64,000 nt of DNA from Deltaproteobacteria bacterium (GCA_016713535.1 JADJOY010000040.1:1-64000); one strand, 5' to 3'. Shown: positions 13,339-21,326, counted from the first letter of the stretch. Numbers and translations are program-made. Notes: generated by a model from the letters alone, not told the origin.

Positions 13339-13378
13339 ACCTCCTTCGCCCGTCCGCCGGGCCCACCAAGGCTGCTGA

Positions 13379-14569
13379 ATGCTTTCGAGCTCGCCCACCG
13401 CCGACTCCCTCGCTCCTCGCCCCGTGTCGATCTCGCTCGAGACGATCCGGGTGTGGTCGCTCCACCTCCTGTGCTTCGTGCTGCCGCTCACCTGCCTCGC
13501 GTTCTCGCAGACCGCGCCGCACCCATGGTGGGCCTCGATCCCCCTGGTTCGGAGTGGTGGTCGCGTCGGTGTTCGCCGACGTCTACTCGACCAAGGAGCG
13601 CCGCCAGCCCGCCCCGCTGATGCCCGACTGGCCGTTCACCGGCGTGCTGCTCGGCCTCAGCGCGCTGCAGCTGGTCAACGTGTTCCTGTTCGTGAAGATG
13701 GTCGCGGCGAACGGCTTCTGGCGGATGGACACCCTGATCGGCGTGCTCCTCCAAGGCATCACCTCCGGGTACTCGGGGATCGTCGTCGCCCACGAGCTCA
13801 TCCACCGCAAGGAGAAGTGGCTCCACCAGCTCGGGCGCGTGCTCCTCGGCGCGGTGCTCTACGAGCACTTCGCGACCGAGCACATCCGCGGCCACCACGT
13901 GCGCGTCGGCACCTCCGCCGACCCCGCCACCGCGCGCTTCGGCGAGACCCGCGTCGAGCACTTCAACCGCAACGTCCCCGACCAGCTCGAGAGCGCCTGG
14001 AAGCTCGAGACCACGCGCCTCGGCGACCCGGCGATGGGCGTCCTCGACCCGCGCCAGCTCGGCAACCGCGTGCTCCATGGCCTGGTCGCCGAGTGGGTCG
14101 TGGCGTTCGCGGTGCTCGCTTACCTCGGCCTCGGCGCGTTCGTCGCGTACGTGGCGCAGGCCTACATCGCCATCGTGCTCCTCGAGTGCGTGAACTTCTT
14201 CGAGCACTGGGGCTCGTCCGCAGCGAGCGCCGCGTCCAGCCGATGGACTCGTGGGACACCAGCTCGTGGTTCACGCTCTACACCCTGGTCGGGCTCTCGC
14301 GGCACGCCGACCACCACGCCTACTCGACCCGCCCCTACCAGCAGCTCCGCTACTTCGAGGAGAGCCCCAAGCTGCCGAGCGGCTACTTCGGCATGGTGGT
14401 GCTCGCGCTCTTCGCGCCCAAGCGCTACGAGCAGCTCATGACCGATCACCTGCGGCGGCGTAACCTCGGGCCGTTCGCCGAAGGCGCCGCGAACGCCGTG
14501 GATCCGGGCGTGCTGGCGGCCACGGCGAGCGAAGCGAGGCCGCTCACCGCAGCCCCCGCCGCCGTGTAG
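13379..14569 (+). CDS. alkB: AlkB-type membrane di-iron monooxygenase, two frameshifts
   Basis: A membrane-bound alkane/fatty-acyl hydroxylase of the AlkB family. The three histidine boxes are HELIH, EHIRGHHVRVGTSADP and the terminal HADHHAYSTRPYQQLRYFEE; the last, with its R-x-Y-Q-x-L tail, is diagnostic of alkane 1-monooxygenases against generic desaturases. Hydrophobic helices flank the boxes. The frame breaks in a C-run near 13541 and in a G-run near 14213; both flanks align, so sequencing error is likely. No rubredoxin or rubredoxin reductase gene is nearby, so electrons must come from elsewhere. It ends 49 bases before the tRNA gene. Confidence 0.88.
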   Translation: MLSSSPTADSLAPRPVSISLETIRVWSLHLLCFVLPLTCLAFSQTAPHPWWASIPLVRSGGRVGVRRRLLDQGAPPARPADARLAVHRRAARPQRAAAGQRVPVREDGRGERLLADGHPDRRAPPRHHLRVLGDRRRPRAHPPQGEVAPPARARAPRRGALRALRDRAHPRPPRARRHLRRPRHRALRRDPRRALQPQRPRPARERLEARDHAPRRPGDGRPRPAPARQPRAPWPGRRVGRGVRGARLPRPRRVRRVRGAGLHRHRAPRVRELLRALGLVRSERRVQPMDSWDTSSWFTLYTLVGLSRHADHHAYSTRPYQQLRYFEESPKLPSGYFGMVVLALFAPKRYEQLMTDHLRRRNLGPFAEGAANAVDPGVLAATASEARPLTAAPAAV

Positions 14570-14618
14570 GCGCCCCCGCGACGCCCCGTGTATAAGGAGC
14601 GCCGCTCCACGCCCACTC

Positions 14619-14701
14619 GCCGGAGTGGCGGAATGGCAGACGCAGGGGACTCAAAATCCCCGAGGCTCGTCCTTGTGAGGGTTCGACTCCCTCCTCCGGC
14701 A
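14619..14701 (+). tRNA. tRNA-Leu (CAA anticodon)
   Basis: Full cloverleaf: acceptor stem GCCGGAG (14619-14625) pairs with CTCCGGC (14694-14700) and discriminator A. The anticodon stem GGGGA/TCCCC encloses loop CTCAAAA, giving anticodon CAA (Leu, codon UUG). The long variable arm expected of a class II tRNA is present, as is the T-loop GGTTCGACTCC. CCA is not encoded. A TATAAG box lies 23 bases upstream. Confidence 0.96.
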
Positions 14702-14703
14702 CC
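14682..14703 (+). repeat. Putative attL (tRNA 3' end copy)
   Basis: 22-base direct repeat covering the T-loop, acceptor 3' strand and two flanking C of tRNA-Leu; identical to 17879-17900, with the bases on either side differing. Confidence 0.8.
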
Positions 14704-14773
14704 CGAAGAAAAGAGCTTTTCTCGCAGTAATCTCCGAGCGTTACCCGCTCCGTCCGAAAACGGCGGGGGCACG

Positions 14774-14923
14774 TTGGGGGCACGGAAGCGCCGACGGGGC
14801 GCCGCCAACCCGGCGTTCCGGCAGGCGCTCTACGACCAACTCGAGGCCGCCCACGGTGCGGGCGACATCGAGCGCGCGAAGCACATCGCTCGTCGGCTGA
14901 AGGCCGGCGAGGCGCGCTCGTGA
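14774..14923 (+). CDS. Small phage-like ORF
   Basis: A short basic, helical product ending in AFRQALYDQLEAAHGAGDIE and ARRLKAGEARS. The frame runs back through the tRNA gene, so the true start must be internal; TTG 14774 is the likeliest and gives about 49 residues. Its stop overlaps the GTG of the next gene by four bases, a packing typical of phage or plasmid gene arrays. No function is recognised. Confidence 0.35.
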   Translation: MGARKRRRGAANPAFRQALYDQLEAAHGAGDIERAKHIARRLKAGEARS

Positions 14924-15210
14924 CGGCGCGCCCACCGATCCTACGCGCCGCGTTCGAGGGCCTGGTGGTCGACTCGTTCGCCGGCGGCGGCGGCGCCTCG
15001 ACCGGCATCGAGGCCGCTCTCGGCCGCCCGGTCGACATCGCGATCAACCACGATCCCGAGGCGATCGCGCTGTGCGCCGACATCCCGTACCACACGTACC
15101 GGCAGGCGATGTGGCGGCTCAAGCAGGCGGGCACGCTCGCGGTCGAAGGGCGCGGCGTGCAGGCGACGTATCGACTGGCGGCCGGGGGCCGCGAGAAAGG
15201 ACGGGGATGA
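14920..15210 (+). pseudogene. N-terminal fragment of DNA cytosine methyltransferase fused to a winged-helix-like tail
   Basis: Residues about 14-45 read VVDSFAGGGGASTGIEAALG and DIAINHDPEAIAL, the SAM-binding motif I region (F-x-G-G-G-G) of C5-cytosine methyltransferases common in phages. Instead of continuing to the catalytic Pro-Cys motif, the frame passes into YRQAMWRLKQAGTLAVEGRG and TYRLA, which resembles the end of a winged-helix domain, and stops at 96 residues against more than 300 for a complete enzyme. This looks like an internal deletion joining two genes. Start GTG 14920 and stop overlap both neighbours by four bases. Confidence 0.6.
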
Positions 15211-15527
15211 AAGACGGATTCTGCGAGGAGTGTGGCGAGACCCTGGACCGTTGCGCCTGCCCTGGCAACCCGCTCGCGCGGACGTGTCGGTGCGGCTTCG
15301 ACAAGCGATGCGCCGATGCTCTCGCCGACGAGGTTGCGGTCCTCGTGACCCGCCGAGTGATCGACTCGAGATCGGCCGCGGCGGATGCGCTGCTCGACTA
15401 CCGGGAGCCACCGCGCACGCCGAGGTCGGACCGTCTTGCGGAGCTCGAACGCGAGCTCGCGAAGGCTGTCCCTACCAGAAACCCGGCTGCCGCGAAATCG
15501 TTGAGGTTCTGCCCGGCCGACCGGTAG
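15207..15527 (+). CDS. Small cysteine-rich (zinc-ribbon-like) protein
   Basis: A 106-residue product whose N-terminus has CEECGETLDRCACPGN followed by CRCGFDKRC, enough cysteines for one or two zinc sites, then a charged helical region. Start ATG 15207 follows AAAGGACGGGG and overlaps the preceding stop (ATGA). It belongs to the phage-like mini-operon of the island. No known function. Confidence 0.5.
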   Translation: MKDGFCEECGETLDRCACPGNPLARTCRCGFDKRCADALADEVAVLVTRRVIDSRSAAADALLDYREPPRTPRSDRLAELERELAKAVPTRNPAAAKSLRFCPADR

Positions 15528-15539
15528 CTTGATTGGACT

Positions 15540-16559
15540 ATGCGATGGATCGGCCTGGCCCTCCGGATCCTCATCGACGTCCTCCGACCGCACTCCGCAC
15601 TCGTCGCCGAGAACCTCCTCCTCCGTCATCAGCTCGCCGTGTTGCGACCCAAGGTCAAGCGGCCGCTGATCGACTTCGCCGACCGGCTCTTCTGGGTCCT
15701 GGTCTCGCGACTCTGGGACCGGTGGCGCGATGTGCTCGTCCTCGTGGAGCCCGACACCGTGATCCGGTGGCATCGCTCCGGCTTCCGGTCTTACTGGCGA
15801 CGCAAGTCCCGGCGGCCGCCGGGACGGCCGCCCGTCTCGACCGAGATCCGTGCGCTCGTCCGCCAGATGAGCCTAGAGAATCCGCTCTGGGGCGCGCCCC
15901 GCATCCATGGCGAGATCCTGAAGCTCGGGATCTCGGTGTCCGAATCCACTGTCGCCAAGTACATGGTACGCCGAGGCGATCCGCGACGCTCGCAAACCTG
16001 GCGCACCTTCCTCCGCAACCACGCTCGGGAGCTCGTGTCGATCGACTTCTTCACCGTCCCCACCGCACGCTTCGCAACGCTCTACGTCTTCTTGGTCCTG
16101 GCCCACGACCGACGCCGGATCGTCCACCTGCGAGTGACCGCCGAGCCCTCAAGCGCATGGGTAAGCCAGCAGATGATCGAGGCGTTTCCTTGGGAAACCA
16201 CGCCGCGCTTCCTGATCCGCGACCGAGACTCGATCTACTCGCCCGCGTTTCAATCCCGAGTGGATGGAATGGGCATTGACGACCACCCAAAAGCGCCCCG
16301 GTCGCCTTGGCAAAATCCGTACGTAGAGCGCCTGATTGGGTCCATCCGTCGCGACCTACTCGATCACGTGATCGTGTTCAACGCATCCCACCTGGAGCGC
16401 TTGCTCCGCGCCTATCTCGACTACTACCACCGGTCACGCAACCACCTCGCACTCGGGAAAGATCCGCCCGAGCATCGCGCTGCCGAGCGCTTCGGGAAGA
16501 TCGTCGCCCTTCCCCAGCTCGGTGGGCTGCATCATCGCTACACCAGGCTCGCCGCATGA
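15540..16559 (+). CDS. DDE integrase-core transposase
   Basis: A 339-residue transposase with an rve integrase core. The N-terminal part is a helix-turn-helix region (LLLRHQLAVLR, then APRIHGEILKLGISVSESTV), the core shows the acidic triad in SIDFFTV, IRDRDSIY and NPYVERLIGSIRRD, and the C-terminus has LDYYHRSRNHLALGKDPPE. This is an IS3/IS481-related single-frame type frequent in environmental genomes. No convincing terminal inverted repeats or target duplication were found next to the gene, so the element's ends remain undefined. It separates the phage-like scraps from the toxin-antitoxin pair. Confidence 0.9.
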   Translation: MRWIGLALRILIDVLRPHSALVAENLLLRHQLAVLRPKVKRPLIDFADRLFWVLVSRLWDRWRDVLVLVEPDTVIRWHRSGFRSYWRRKSRRPPGRPPVSTEIRALVRQMSLENPLWGAPRIHGEILKLGISVSESTVAKYMVRRGDPRRSQTWRTFLRNHARELVSIDFFTVPTARFATLYVFLVLAHDRRRIVHLRVTAEPSSAWVSQQMIEAFPWETTPRFLIRDRDSIYSPAFQSRVDGMGIDDHPKAPRSPWQNPYVERLIGSIRRDLLDHVIVFNASHLERLLRAYLDYYHRSRNHLALGKDPPEHRAAERFGKIVALPQLGGLHHRYTRLAA

Positions 16560-16592
16560 GCGCGGAGGGGTTTTCGGTAGGTGCTCGCTTGC

Positions 16593-16907
16593 TCAGACCT
16601 CGAGCGCCAATCGCTCTCCCTCGAACACGGCCACGAGCTCGAGGTGCCCACCGAGCGCCTCGACGTACTGGCGCAGCGTCGAGAGCTGTGGATCGGTGCT
16701 GTGTTCGGCGCGGGAAACGCTCGGCTGTTCGACGCCGAGCGCCTCGGCAAGCTCGGCCTGGGTACGGCCGCGGTGCTTCCGCAGCTCGGCGAGCTGGTAG
16801 CTGACGAGCTCACGGAGCGTTTCCTTCCAGAGACGCTCGACGTTCGCGCGCCGCTTGGGATCCGCCATGATCGGCTCGCTCAGCTCCTTGAAGTTCCGGA
16901 CCTTCAT
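16593..16907 (-). CDS. XRE-family antitoxin
   Basis: A 104-residue DNA-binding antitoxin. The central helix-turn-helix reads RTQAELAEALGVEQPSVSRA, followed by LSTLRQYVEALGGHLELVAVF, typical of antitoxins partnered with RelE-like toxins. The start at 16907 (MKVRNFKELSEP) overlaps the toxin gene's end by four bases, so translation is coupled. It should neutralise the toxin and repress the pair's promoter. Confidence 0.85.
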   Translation of the reverse strand: MKVRNFKELSEPIMADPKRRANVERLWKETLRELVSYQLAELRKHRGRTQAELAEALGVEQPSVSRAEHSTDPQLSTLRQYVEALGGHLELVAVFEGERLALEV

Positions 16908-17284
16908 GGGATCAACCCTTCCTTTCGGATCGCGTCCAGATACTCGGCATAGAGCGCCTCGGCTCGCGGGATCGCCACGCGGTACCACTCGGCCCACCGG
17001 CCCGACTTGTCCCCGCCCACGAGCAGCACGGCGCGCCGGACCGGATCGAAGATGAACAGCACCCGCAGGGCACCGCCCGCGCTGGCGCGAAGCTCTTTCA
17101 GGTTCGGCAGCGCGGAGCCGGCAAGGGTGTCCACGACGGGCCGCCCCAGGTTGGGGCCGTTCTGCTCGAGCAGTTGCACTCGGTCCACGATCGCGTCCTG
17201 CTGCTCGGCACCGAGCGTGTCCCACCACTCGCCGAATTCGTCGGTGAAGACGACCTCCCAGCCCACGCCCGGAGTATGCGTCAT
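16904..17284 (-). CDS. RelE/HigB-like toxin
   Basis: A RelE/ParE-superfamily toxin of the group often annotated 'phage-derived Gp49-like/HigB' (about 126 residues from 17284). Seen: WEVVFTDEFGEWWDTL, a helical linker, then the sheet LPNLKELRASAGGALRVLFI and FDPVRRAVLLVGGDKSG. Such toxins cleave mRNA on the ribosome. The toxin comes first and overlaps the XRE antitoxin, the HigBA order. Start ATG 17284 was chosen over 17308 because it gives the normal family length. The AT-rich stretch 17280-17297 just upstream (with TTATAC and TTGACT on this strand) probably holds the autoregulated promoter. Confidence 0.82.
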   Translation of the reverse strand: MTHTPGVGWEVVFTDEFGEWWDTLGAEQQDAIVDRVQLLEQNGPNLGRPVVDTLAGSALPNLKELRASAGGALRVLFIFDPVRRAVLLVGGDKSGRWAEWYRVAIPRAEALYAEYLDAIRKEGLIP

Positions 17285-17878
17285 AACGTATAATGCAGTC
17301 AAGCGCATATCACCCCGACAGCCATTCCGGGCGTTCCGATCGGCGAGCGCGACCTCGCGGGAAAAGCCGCCGACGATGCGCTCGGCAGCCGCTCTGCCCT
17401 CGGGGTGCCCGGCTTCGTCATGTCCGCGGGCGCAGACGCCGTTCGCGGCCCCTGCGACACGCTCGAAGCCGGACCGCCGCGTGATCGACCGGCCTCGGTG
17501 AGGGCCTCACCGGCCCCGAAGAGCTCCCTGACCCCGAGGTCAGCCGAACAGCGCCTCGGCTACCCACCCGACGGGCGGGGCGGGGTCATCCAGGATGCAG
17601 GGCGTCGGACCGGATGCTCAGTCACCGGAGGCTCGCGAGCTTGTGGCGCAAGAGGCGCACCAGGTGGCGGACTCGTGCGGGATCGCCGGCCGCAGCCTCC
17701 ATCTGATCGACGAGGGCGCGTACCGCGGCACCGGTCGCCTCGGACAAGGCTCGGCTTCCTACCGGACGTCCTACCGGCGGGTCACCACGGCCGCCGACGC
17801 CCTCCGCCTGGGTGGGGCTCGGTGCATTCGCGTTGAGTTTTTCGGGCGTGGGCGGACGGGAGAGGACAGGAACGCGGC
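17285..17878. other. Gene-poor right arm of the island
   Basis: Mostly non-coding. A short minus-strand frame ending at 17622 encodes a helical tail (LVDQMEAAAGDPARVRHLVR and onward) that resembles the C-terminus of the small ORF at 14774-14923. With a TTG start it would be about 42 residues; it may be a remnant. Nothing else is supported. Confidence 0.4.
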
Positions 17879-17900
17879 TTCGACTCCCTCCTCCGGCACC
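17879..17900 (+). repeat. Putative attR (partial tRNA-Leu duplicate)
   Basis: Exact 22-base copy of the tRNA-Leu 3' end (14682-14703). The bases before it do not continue the tRNA, so this is the truncated copy expected at the distal junction of an integrated element. Confidence 0.75.
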
Positions 17901-18139
17901 AGCGGCTCGGAAGCGCAATCGATGTTTGCAGTGTTCAAGCAGGCGCGGATGGGTTCTGCTCGAGCCCGAAGACCGAGCAGGCGCGCCGACCGGACGCGAA
18001 GGTCGAGCGGGCGGACGATCGCTCACGCCACGGCTCGAGTGCTCTGCGGACCGTCGGGCCCGCACGCGAGCACGGCGACGCGTGGGGTGCTCGGTACGGG
18101 TCCCGGTGACCACCGACTCGTCCGCCGCGAGCCGCCGGG

Positions 18140-18397
18140 CTAGTCGCGCCTGTTCAGCTCGTGGTCGGCCTCGAGGCGCATCCAGAGCTCGGCACTGGTT
18201 CCCAGTGCGTCGGCGAGCTGCAACGCGGTTTCGCCGGTGATCCGTTTCTTTCCGCGGACGATCTCGTTCACCGCTTGCAGCGGGCGCCCCATCTGCCGCG
18301 CAAGCTGAGACTGTGTCAGCCCCCGCGCCGCAAGCTCTTCGGTCAGGACGTCGCCGGGTGGGATGACCAGATCGGGCCACACTCGTTCAGTCGCCAT
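18140..18397 (-). CDS. higA: HigA-family antitoxin
   Basis: An 85-residue XRE antitoxin of the HigA/VapI group. The family start IPPGDVLTEELAARGLTQSQ is present, followed by the recognition helix LARQMGRPLQAVNEIVRGKK and ITGETALQLADALGTSAELW. It lies 239 bases outside the right att repeat, downstream of and overlapping its toxin gene by 11 bases. Predicted role: binds the toxin and represses the operon. Confidence 0.93.
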   Translation of the reverse strand: MATERVWPDLVIPPGDVLTEELAARGLTQSQLARQMGRPLQAVNEIVRGKKRITGETALQLADALGTSAELWMRLEADHELNRRD

Positions 18398-18689
18398 TGT
18401 GTCGGCTCACCTCCTCGATGCGGACGACCGTGAGCTCCGTGTCCGCAAACGCGACGATCAGACGCTCCCGGTCTCCCAACCGAATCGCATACTGCCCCTT
18501 CCGCTCCCCTTTCAGGGGATGGCAATCGAGCGCGCGGAGCGCGAATAGATCGCGAGCGTCCCTCGCGGCATGCAGGGTGTTGATGCGTTGTACATACATT
18601 CGGGCCACCCGCTCGCCCCACTCGCGCCGTGCCACCGCAACCTCGCGATAGCACTTCTCGAGCCTCTTGGTCGCGAAGCGGACCAGCAT
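18387..18689 (-). CDS. higB: HigB/RelE-family toxin
   Basis: A 100-residue ribosome-dependent mRNase of the HigB/RelE superfamily. Diagnostic text: FALRALDCHPLKGERKGQYA followed by IRLGDRERLIVAF and VRIEEVSRHNG, matching the C-terminal sheet of host-inhibition toxins. Toxin-first order with an 11-base overlap to higA is the standard higBA arrangement. This is the second such module within 2.1 kb and is distinct in sequence from the one inside the island. Confidence 0.9.
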   Translation of the reverse strand: MLVRFATKRLEKCYREVAVARREWGERVARMYVQRINTLHAARDARDLFALRALDCHPLKGERKGQYAIRLGDRERLIVAFADTELTVVRIEEVSRHNGD

Positions 18690-18824
18690 AGGTCACCAGT
18701 GCCAGACGGTACCCATTCACCCCAAAGGGTGTCAACATCGAGGCGACGTAGCGTCCTCCGGCGAAGAGACACCGCACGAGTGCTCCCGCGAACGCGTTCG
18801 GGCTGGCCGGGCTCATCCGTCCGC

Positions 18825-19010
18825 TCATTCGATGATCTCCGAAGGACGCGAACCGGCCGCCCGTTCGACGTCTCGCGCCCTCGCCTCCGGTGCCGGCGGC
18901 GTGCTGCGCACGTATCCGATCCCTCGGTACGCGACGAGCCGCTTCTCGTGCACGCGTCTCAGCATCGCCACCCCTCGATCGACGTAGTCGTAGATCCGCA
19001 CCTCGGTCTT
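18825..19010 (-). pseudogene. C-terminal tail of a superfamily II helicase (remnant)
   Basis: From KTEVRIYDYVDRGVAMLRR through HEKRLVAYRGIGY the translation looks like the end of DEAD/DEAH helicases found in restriction and conflict systems, where the product ends shortly after a 'YDYVD ... RxxGYxxxGY' segment. Nothing resembling helicase motifs I-VI precedes it; the frame upstream (to 19289) is not recognisably related. Best read as the stump of a deleted defence-type helicase next to two toxin-antitoxin modules. This rests on pattern memory alone. Confidence 0.4.
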
Positions 19011-19354
19011 CCGCGGTCGATGATCGTGGCCTCGGATCGCGGCTCGGACGAGTGGCGCGCCACCTTCGCGGATCCGGTTCGAGCACGAAGCGCGATCCAC
19101 CGCCTCAAGAGCGACGCTCACGACCTCGTCATCGAAGAAGATTCGTACGGCGCGCGCCTCGAGCCGGGCCGCGTCAAAGCCCAACCCGGAGGACCGAGGG
19201 CTGGACAGGGAGCCCGAAGCTGATTCACTCTCGCCTCGCCACGACACCGGGACGCAAGGGAAGATCCTTCTGAAATGCGAGGATCCCATCCTTCCGAGAG
19301 CCGACGGGTACGAGCGGAACGTGGTGGAGAACGACCCGCCGAGAGGACCGAACG

Positions 19355-19534
19355 ATGACCGTGCCGACCTGTCCGAAGTGCGGCGGTGACGACGTCCAGA
19401 AGTTCCCCCCGCACGCCTCGTACATGATCGGCGCGGGCGAGCCGGAGGACTGGACGCAGCCGCTCCGATGCGATCGCTGCGGGCACGAGTGGACGATCAG
19501 CGTCCCGCCGCCCACCGAGCCCTACTCGACGTAG
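19355..19534 (+). CDS. Small zinc-ribbon protein
   Basis: A 59-residue protein with two CxxC knuckles, CPKCGG at the N-terminus and CDRCGHEW near residue 39, forming a classic zinc ribbon. Start ATG 19355 is preceded by GAGAGG at suitable spacing. No partner is adjacent. The 330 bases upstream (19011-19354) hold nothing else recognisable. Confidence 0.6.
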   Translation: MTVPTCPKCGGDDVQKFPPHASYMIGAGEPEDWTQPLRCDRCGHEWTISVPPPTEPYST

Positions 19535-20030
19535 CGATCCTCACCTGGCGGAGAGTGGAACCCGGCGCGAGGTGGCGAACGCGCGCCGGGCCGGTGGCGG
19601 CGGCTTCGATCGTCGCCCGCAGCCTGGCGCCGTCGCCCTCCGTCGGCGCCGCTGGCCCTCCTCACGTCCGCGTTGCAGCACCCGGCGCCACAGCCCCCCT
19701 CAGGTCATCCGCTCGATCTCGTCCTCCGAGCTCGCTTTCGGGACGGTCTCGATGGGCCGCTCGGTTCGGCTCTCGTTCGGCGCTGCGCTCGAGGTGGCGC
19801 TCGGCGCTGATCCCGCGGAGAGCTGCGGGCGGCCGGCACGAAAGCTGCTCTCGCTCGAAGTTGCACGCGCGTGATCCGCACGACCGGCCGCATCGGCAAG
19901 GCGCACGAGCCGGGAACCGAGATCGACCGAGGCGCTCGCGCACGGCCATCGAGACGCCGCGCGCCGGAAACGGGCTGACCCGGCGTGAGCGGCCGTCGGG
20001 ACCGACGTGCGAGCTCGAGAGGGGGATCGA
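19535..20030. other. Non-coding stretch
   Basis: No open frame with convincing motifs, start and ribosome binding site was found on either strand. Only the last 15 bases are recognisable, as the strong GAGAGGGGG site of the VIT-type transporter gene. Confidence 0.5.
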
Positions 20031-20729
20031 ATGGCACTGCCGGCCGGCGAGATGCATCGAAGCGGGCGTGCGCAGTGGTTGCGCGCAGCGGTGCTCGGGT
20101 CGGACGACGCCATCGTGTCGACCGCGAGCCTGATGATCGGCGTCGCGGCGTCCTCGGCGCCCAAGGGCGCCATCCTCGTCGCCGGTGCGGCGGGGCTCGT
20201 CGCGGGTGCGATGTCGATGGCCGTGGGCGAATACGTCTCGGTCAGCTCACAGCGCGATGCCGAGCAGGCGGACATCGAGCGCGAGAAGAAGGAGCTCGCG
20301 GATCGGCCTCGCGCCGAGCTGAACGAGCTCGCGACGATCTACGTGAAGCGCGGCGTCGAGAAGGAGCTGGCGATGCGAGTCGCACAGCAGCTCAGCGCCC
20401 ACGACCGGCTCGGCGCCCACATGCAGGACGAGCTGGGGATCGAGCAGGGCGCGCTCGCCCGTCCGCTGCAGGCCGCGTGGATCTCGGCCGCGAGCTTCGC
20501 GTGCTTTGCCCTCGTTCCGATCGTCGCGCTCCTGGCCGCGCCGGCGGCCCTGCGGGCGCCGACGATCGCGGCGTGCTCACTGGTGAGCCTCGGGGCACTC
20601 GGCGCGTTCGGGGGCCGCCTCGGCGGTGCGCCGCTCGGCCGCGCCGCGCTCCGGGTCATGGTCGGCGGTGCCCTGGCGATGGGAGTCACCGCCGCCATCG
20701 GACGGCTTCTCGGAGTCGCGGTCGGATGA
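20031..20729 (+). CDS. VIT1/CCC1-family iron/manganese transporter
   Basis: A membrane metal transporter of the vacuolar-iron-transporter family. Helix 1 carries LRAAVLGSDDAIVSTASLMI (the family G-x-x-D metal site), helix 2 AGLVAGAMSMAVGEYVSVSS, then the acidic cytosolic metal-binding domain (RDAEQADIEREKKELAD and following), then three C-terminal helices. It is 232 residues, the usual length for bacterial members, which export Fe2+ or Mn2+. ATG 20031 has a near-perfect ribosome binding site. It stands alone. Confidence 0.9.
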   Translation: MALPAGEMHRSGRAQWLRAAVLGSDDAIVSTASLMIGVAASSAPKGAILVAGAAGLVAGAMSMAVGEYVSVSSQRDAEQADIEREKKELADRPRAELNELATIYVKRGVEKELAMRVAQQLSAHDRLGAHMQDELGIEQGALARPLQAAWISAASFACFALVPIVALLAAPAALRAPTIAACSLVSLGALGAFGGRLGGAPLGRAALRVMVGGALAMGVTAAIGRLLGVAVG

Positions 20730-21008
20730 CCGGCCGGGCGCTCCGCGCGGCGATCGCGACGGCGCTCTGAACCCCGGATGCACACGGCGTGTAAGCGTTA
20801 CGAACGGCCCGCGCGGCCGCTCGCGCCGCTGCTCACGCGCCGCCGAGATCCCGGTTTGGATCCCACGGCGCGACCTCGCACGCCCGGCCGGCGCGGGCCT
20901 CGCTCTTGCACCGAAGTTACGTCGCGCCGACGAGCGGCGACACCCGAAGCAAGACCACCAAGCACCCTACCCACGAGGCCGTGCAAATCGACCCGAGAGA
21001 GCATCGCC

Positions 21009-21251
21009 ATGATCCGAGATCCAGTTTGCGGCGCGAACGTCGATGAGAAGAGCCGGTTTCGAGTCGCGCGTGACGAGGGGATGATCTTCTTCTGCAGCGA
21101 CCGCTGTCGGACCCAGTTCCTGTCGGAGTCCCGGCGCGCGGGAGCGATCGGTCCGACGCCTCCCCACGACGAGCGCACACCCAGCCGCTCCACCTGGATC
21201 GAGTCCGTGCCCCCGTCCACCGCGACGCCGGTCGTGAGGAAGGCGTCCTGA
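21009..21251 (+). CDS. YHS-domain metal-binding protein
   Basis: An 80-residue protein with an N-terminal YHS domain: RDPVCGANVD, then FFCSDRCRTQFLSE. The spaced cysteines are typical of domains found at the end of copper ATPases and in small metal-binding proteins. The last 30 residues are disordered and Pro/Ser/Thr-rich. It sits 280 bases downstream of the VIT-type transporter and may also be linked to metal handling. Confidence 0.75.
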   Translation: MIRDPVCGANVDEKSRFRVARDEGMIFFCSDRCRTQFLSESRRAGAIGPTPPHDERTPSRSTWIESVPPSTATPVVRKAS

Positions 21252-21326
21252 TCCATGCGTGCCTCGCACGGAACGAACGCCACCGGGGCCATCGCCGGCG
21301 CCGGAGTCCATCGGCCGGAGGAAGCC

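Larger units (their letters stand above)
14682..17900. mobile_element. tRNA-Leu-associated degenerate genomic island
   Basis: The last 22 bases of the tRNA-Leu plus flank (14682-14703) recur exactly at 17879-17900, the arrangement left by site-specific integration of a phage or integrative element into a tRNA 3' end. The intact tRNA is on the left. The 3.2 kb between holds overlapping phage-style gene scraps, a cytosine-methyltransferase N-terminus, a DDE transposase and a RelE/XRE toxin-antitoxin pair. No tyrosine integrase remains, so the element is probably an immobile remnant later hit by the transposase. Confidence 0.75.

Noticed and set aside
15528-16592. Terminal inverted repeats or target duplications for the transposase
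   Set aside because: Sequences on both sides were compared by eye in both orientations and no convincing pair was found.
19535-20030. Possible ORFs on both strands upstream of the VIT-type transporter gene
   Set aside because: Low-complexity Arg/Ala/Ser products, no ribosome binding sites and mutually overlapping; nothing supports any of them.
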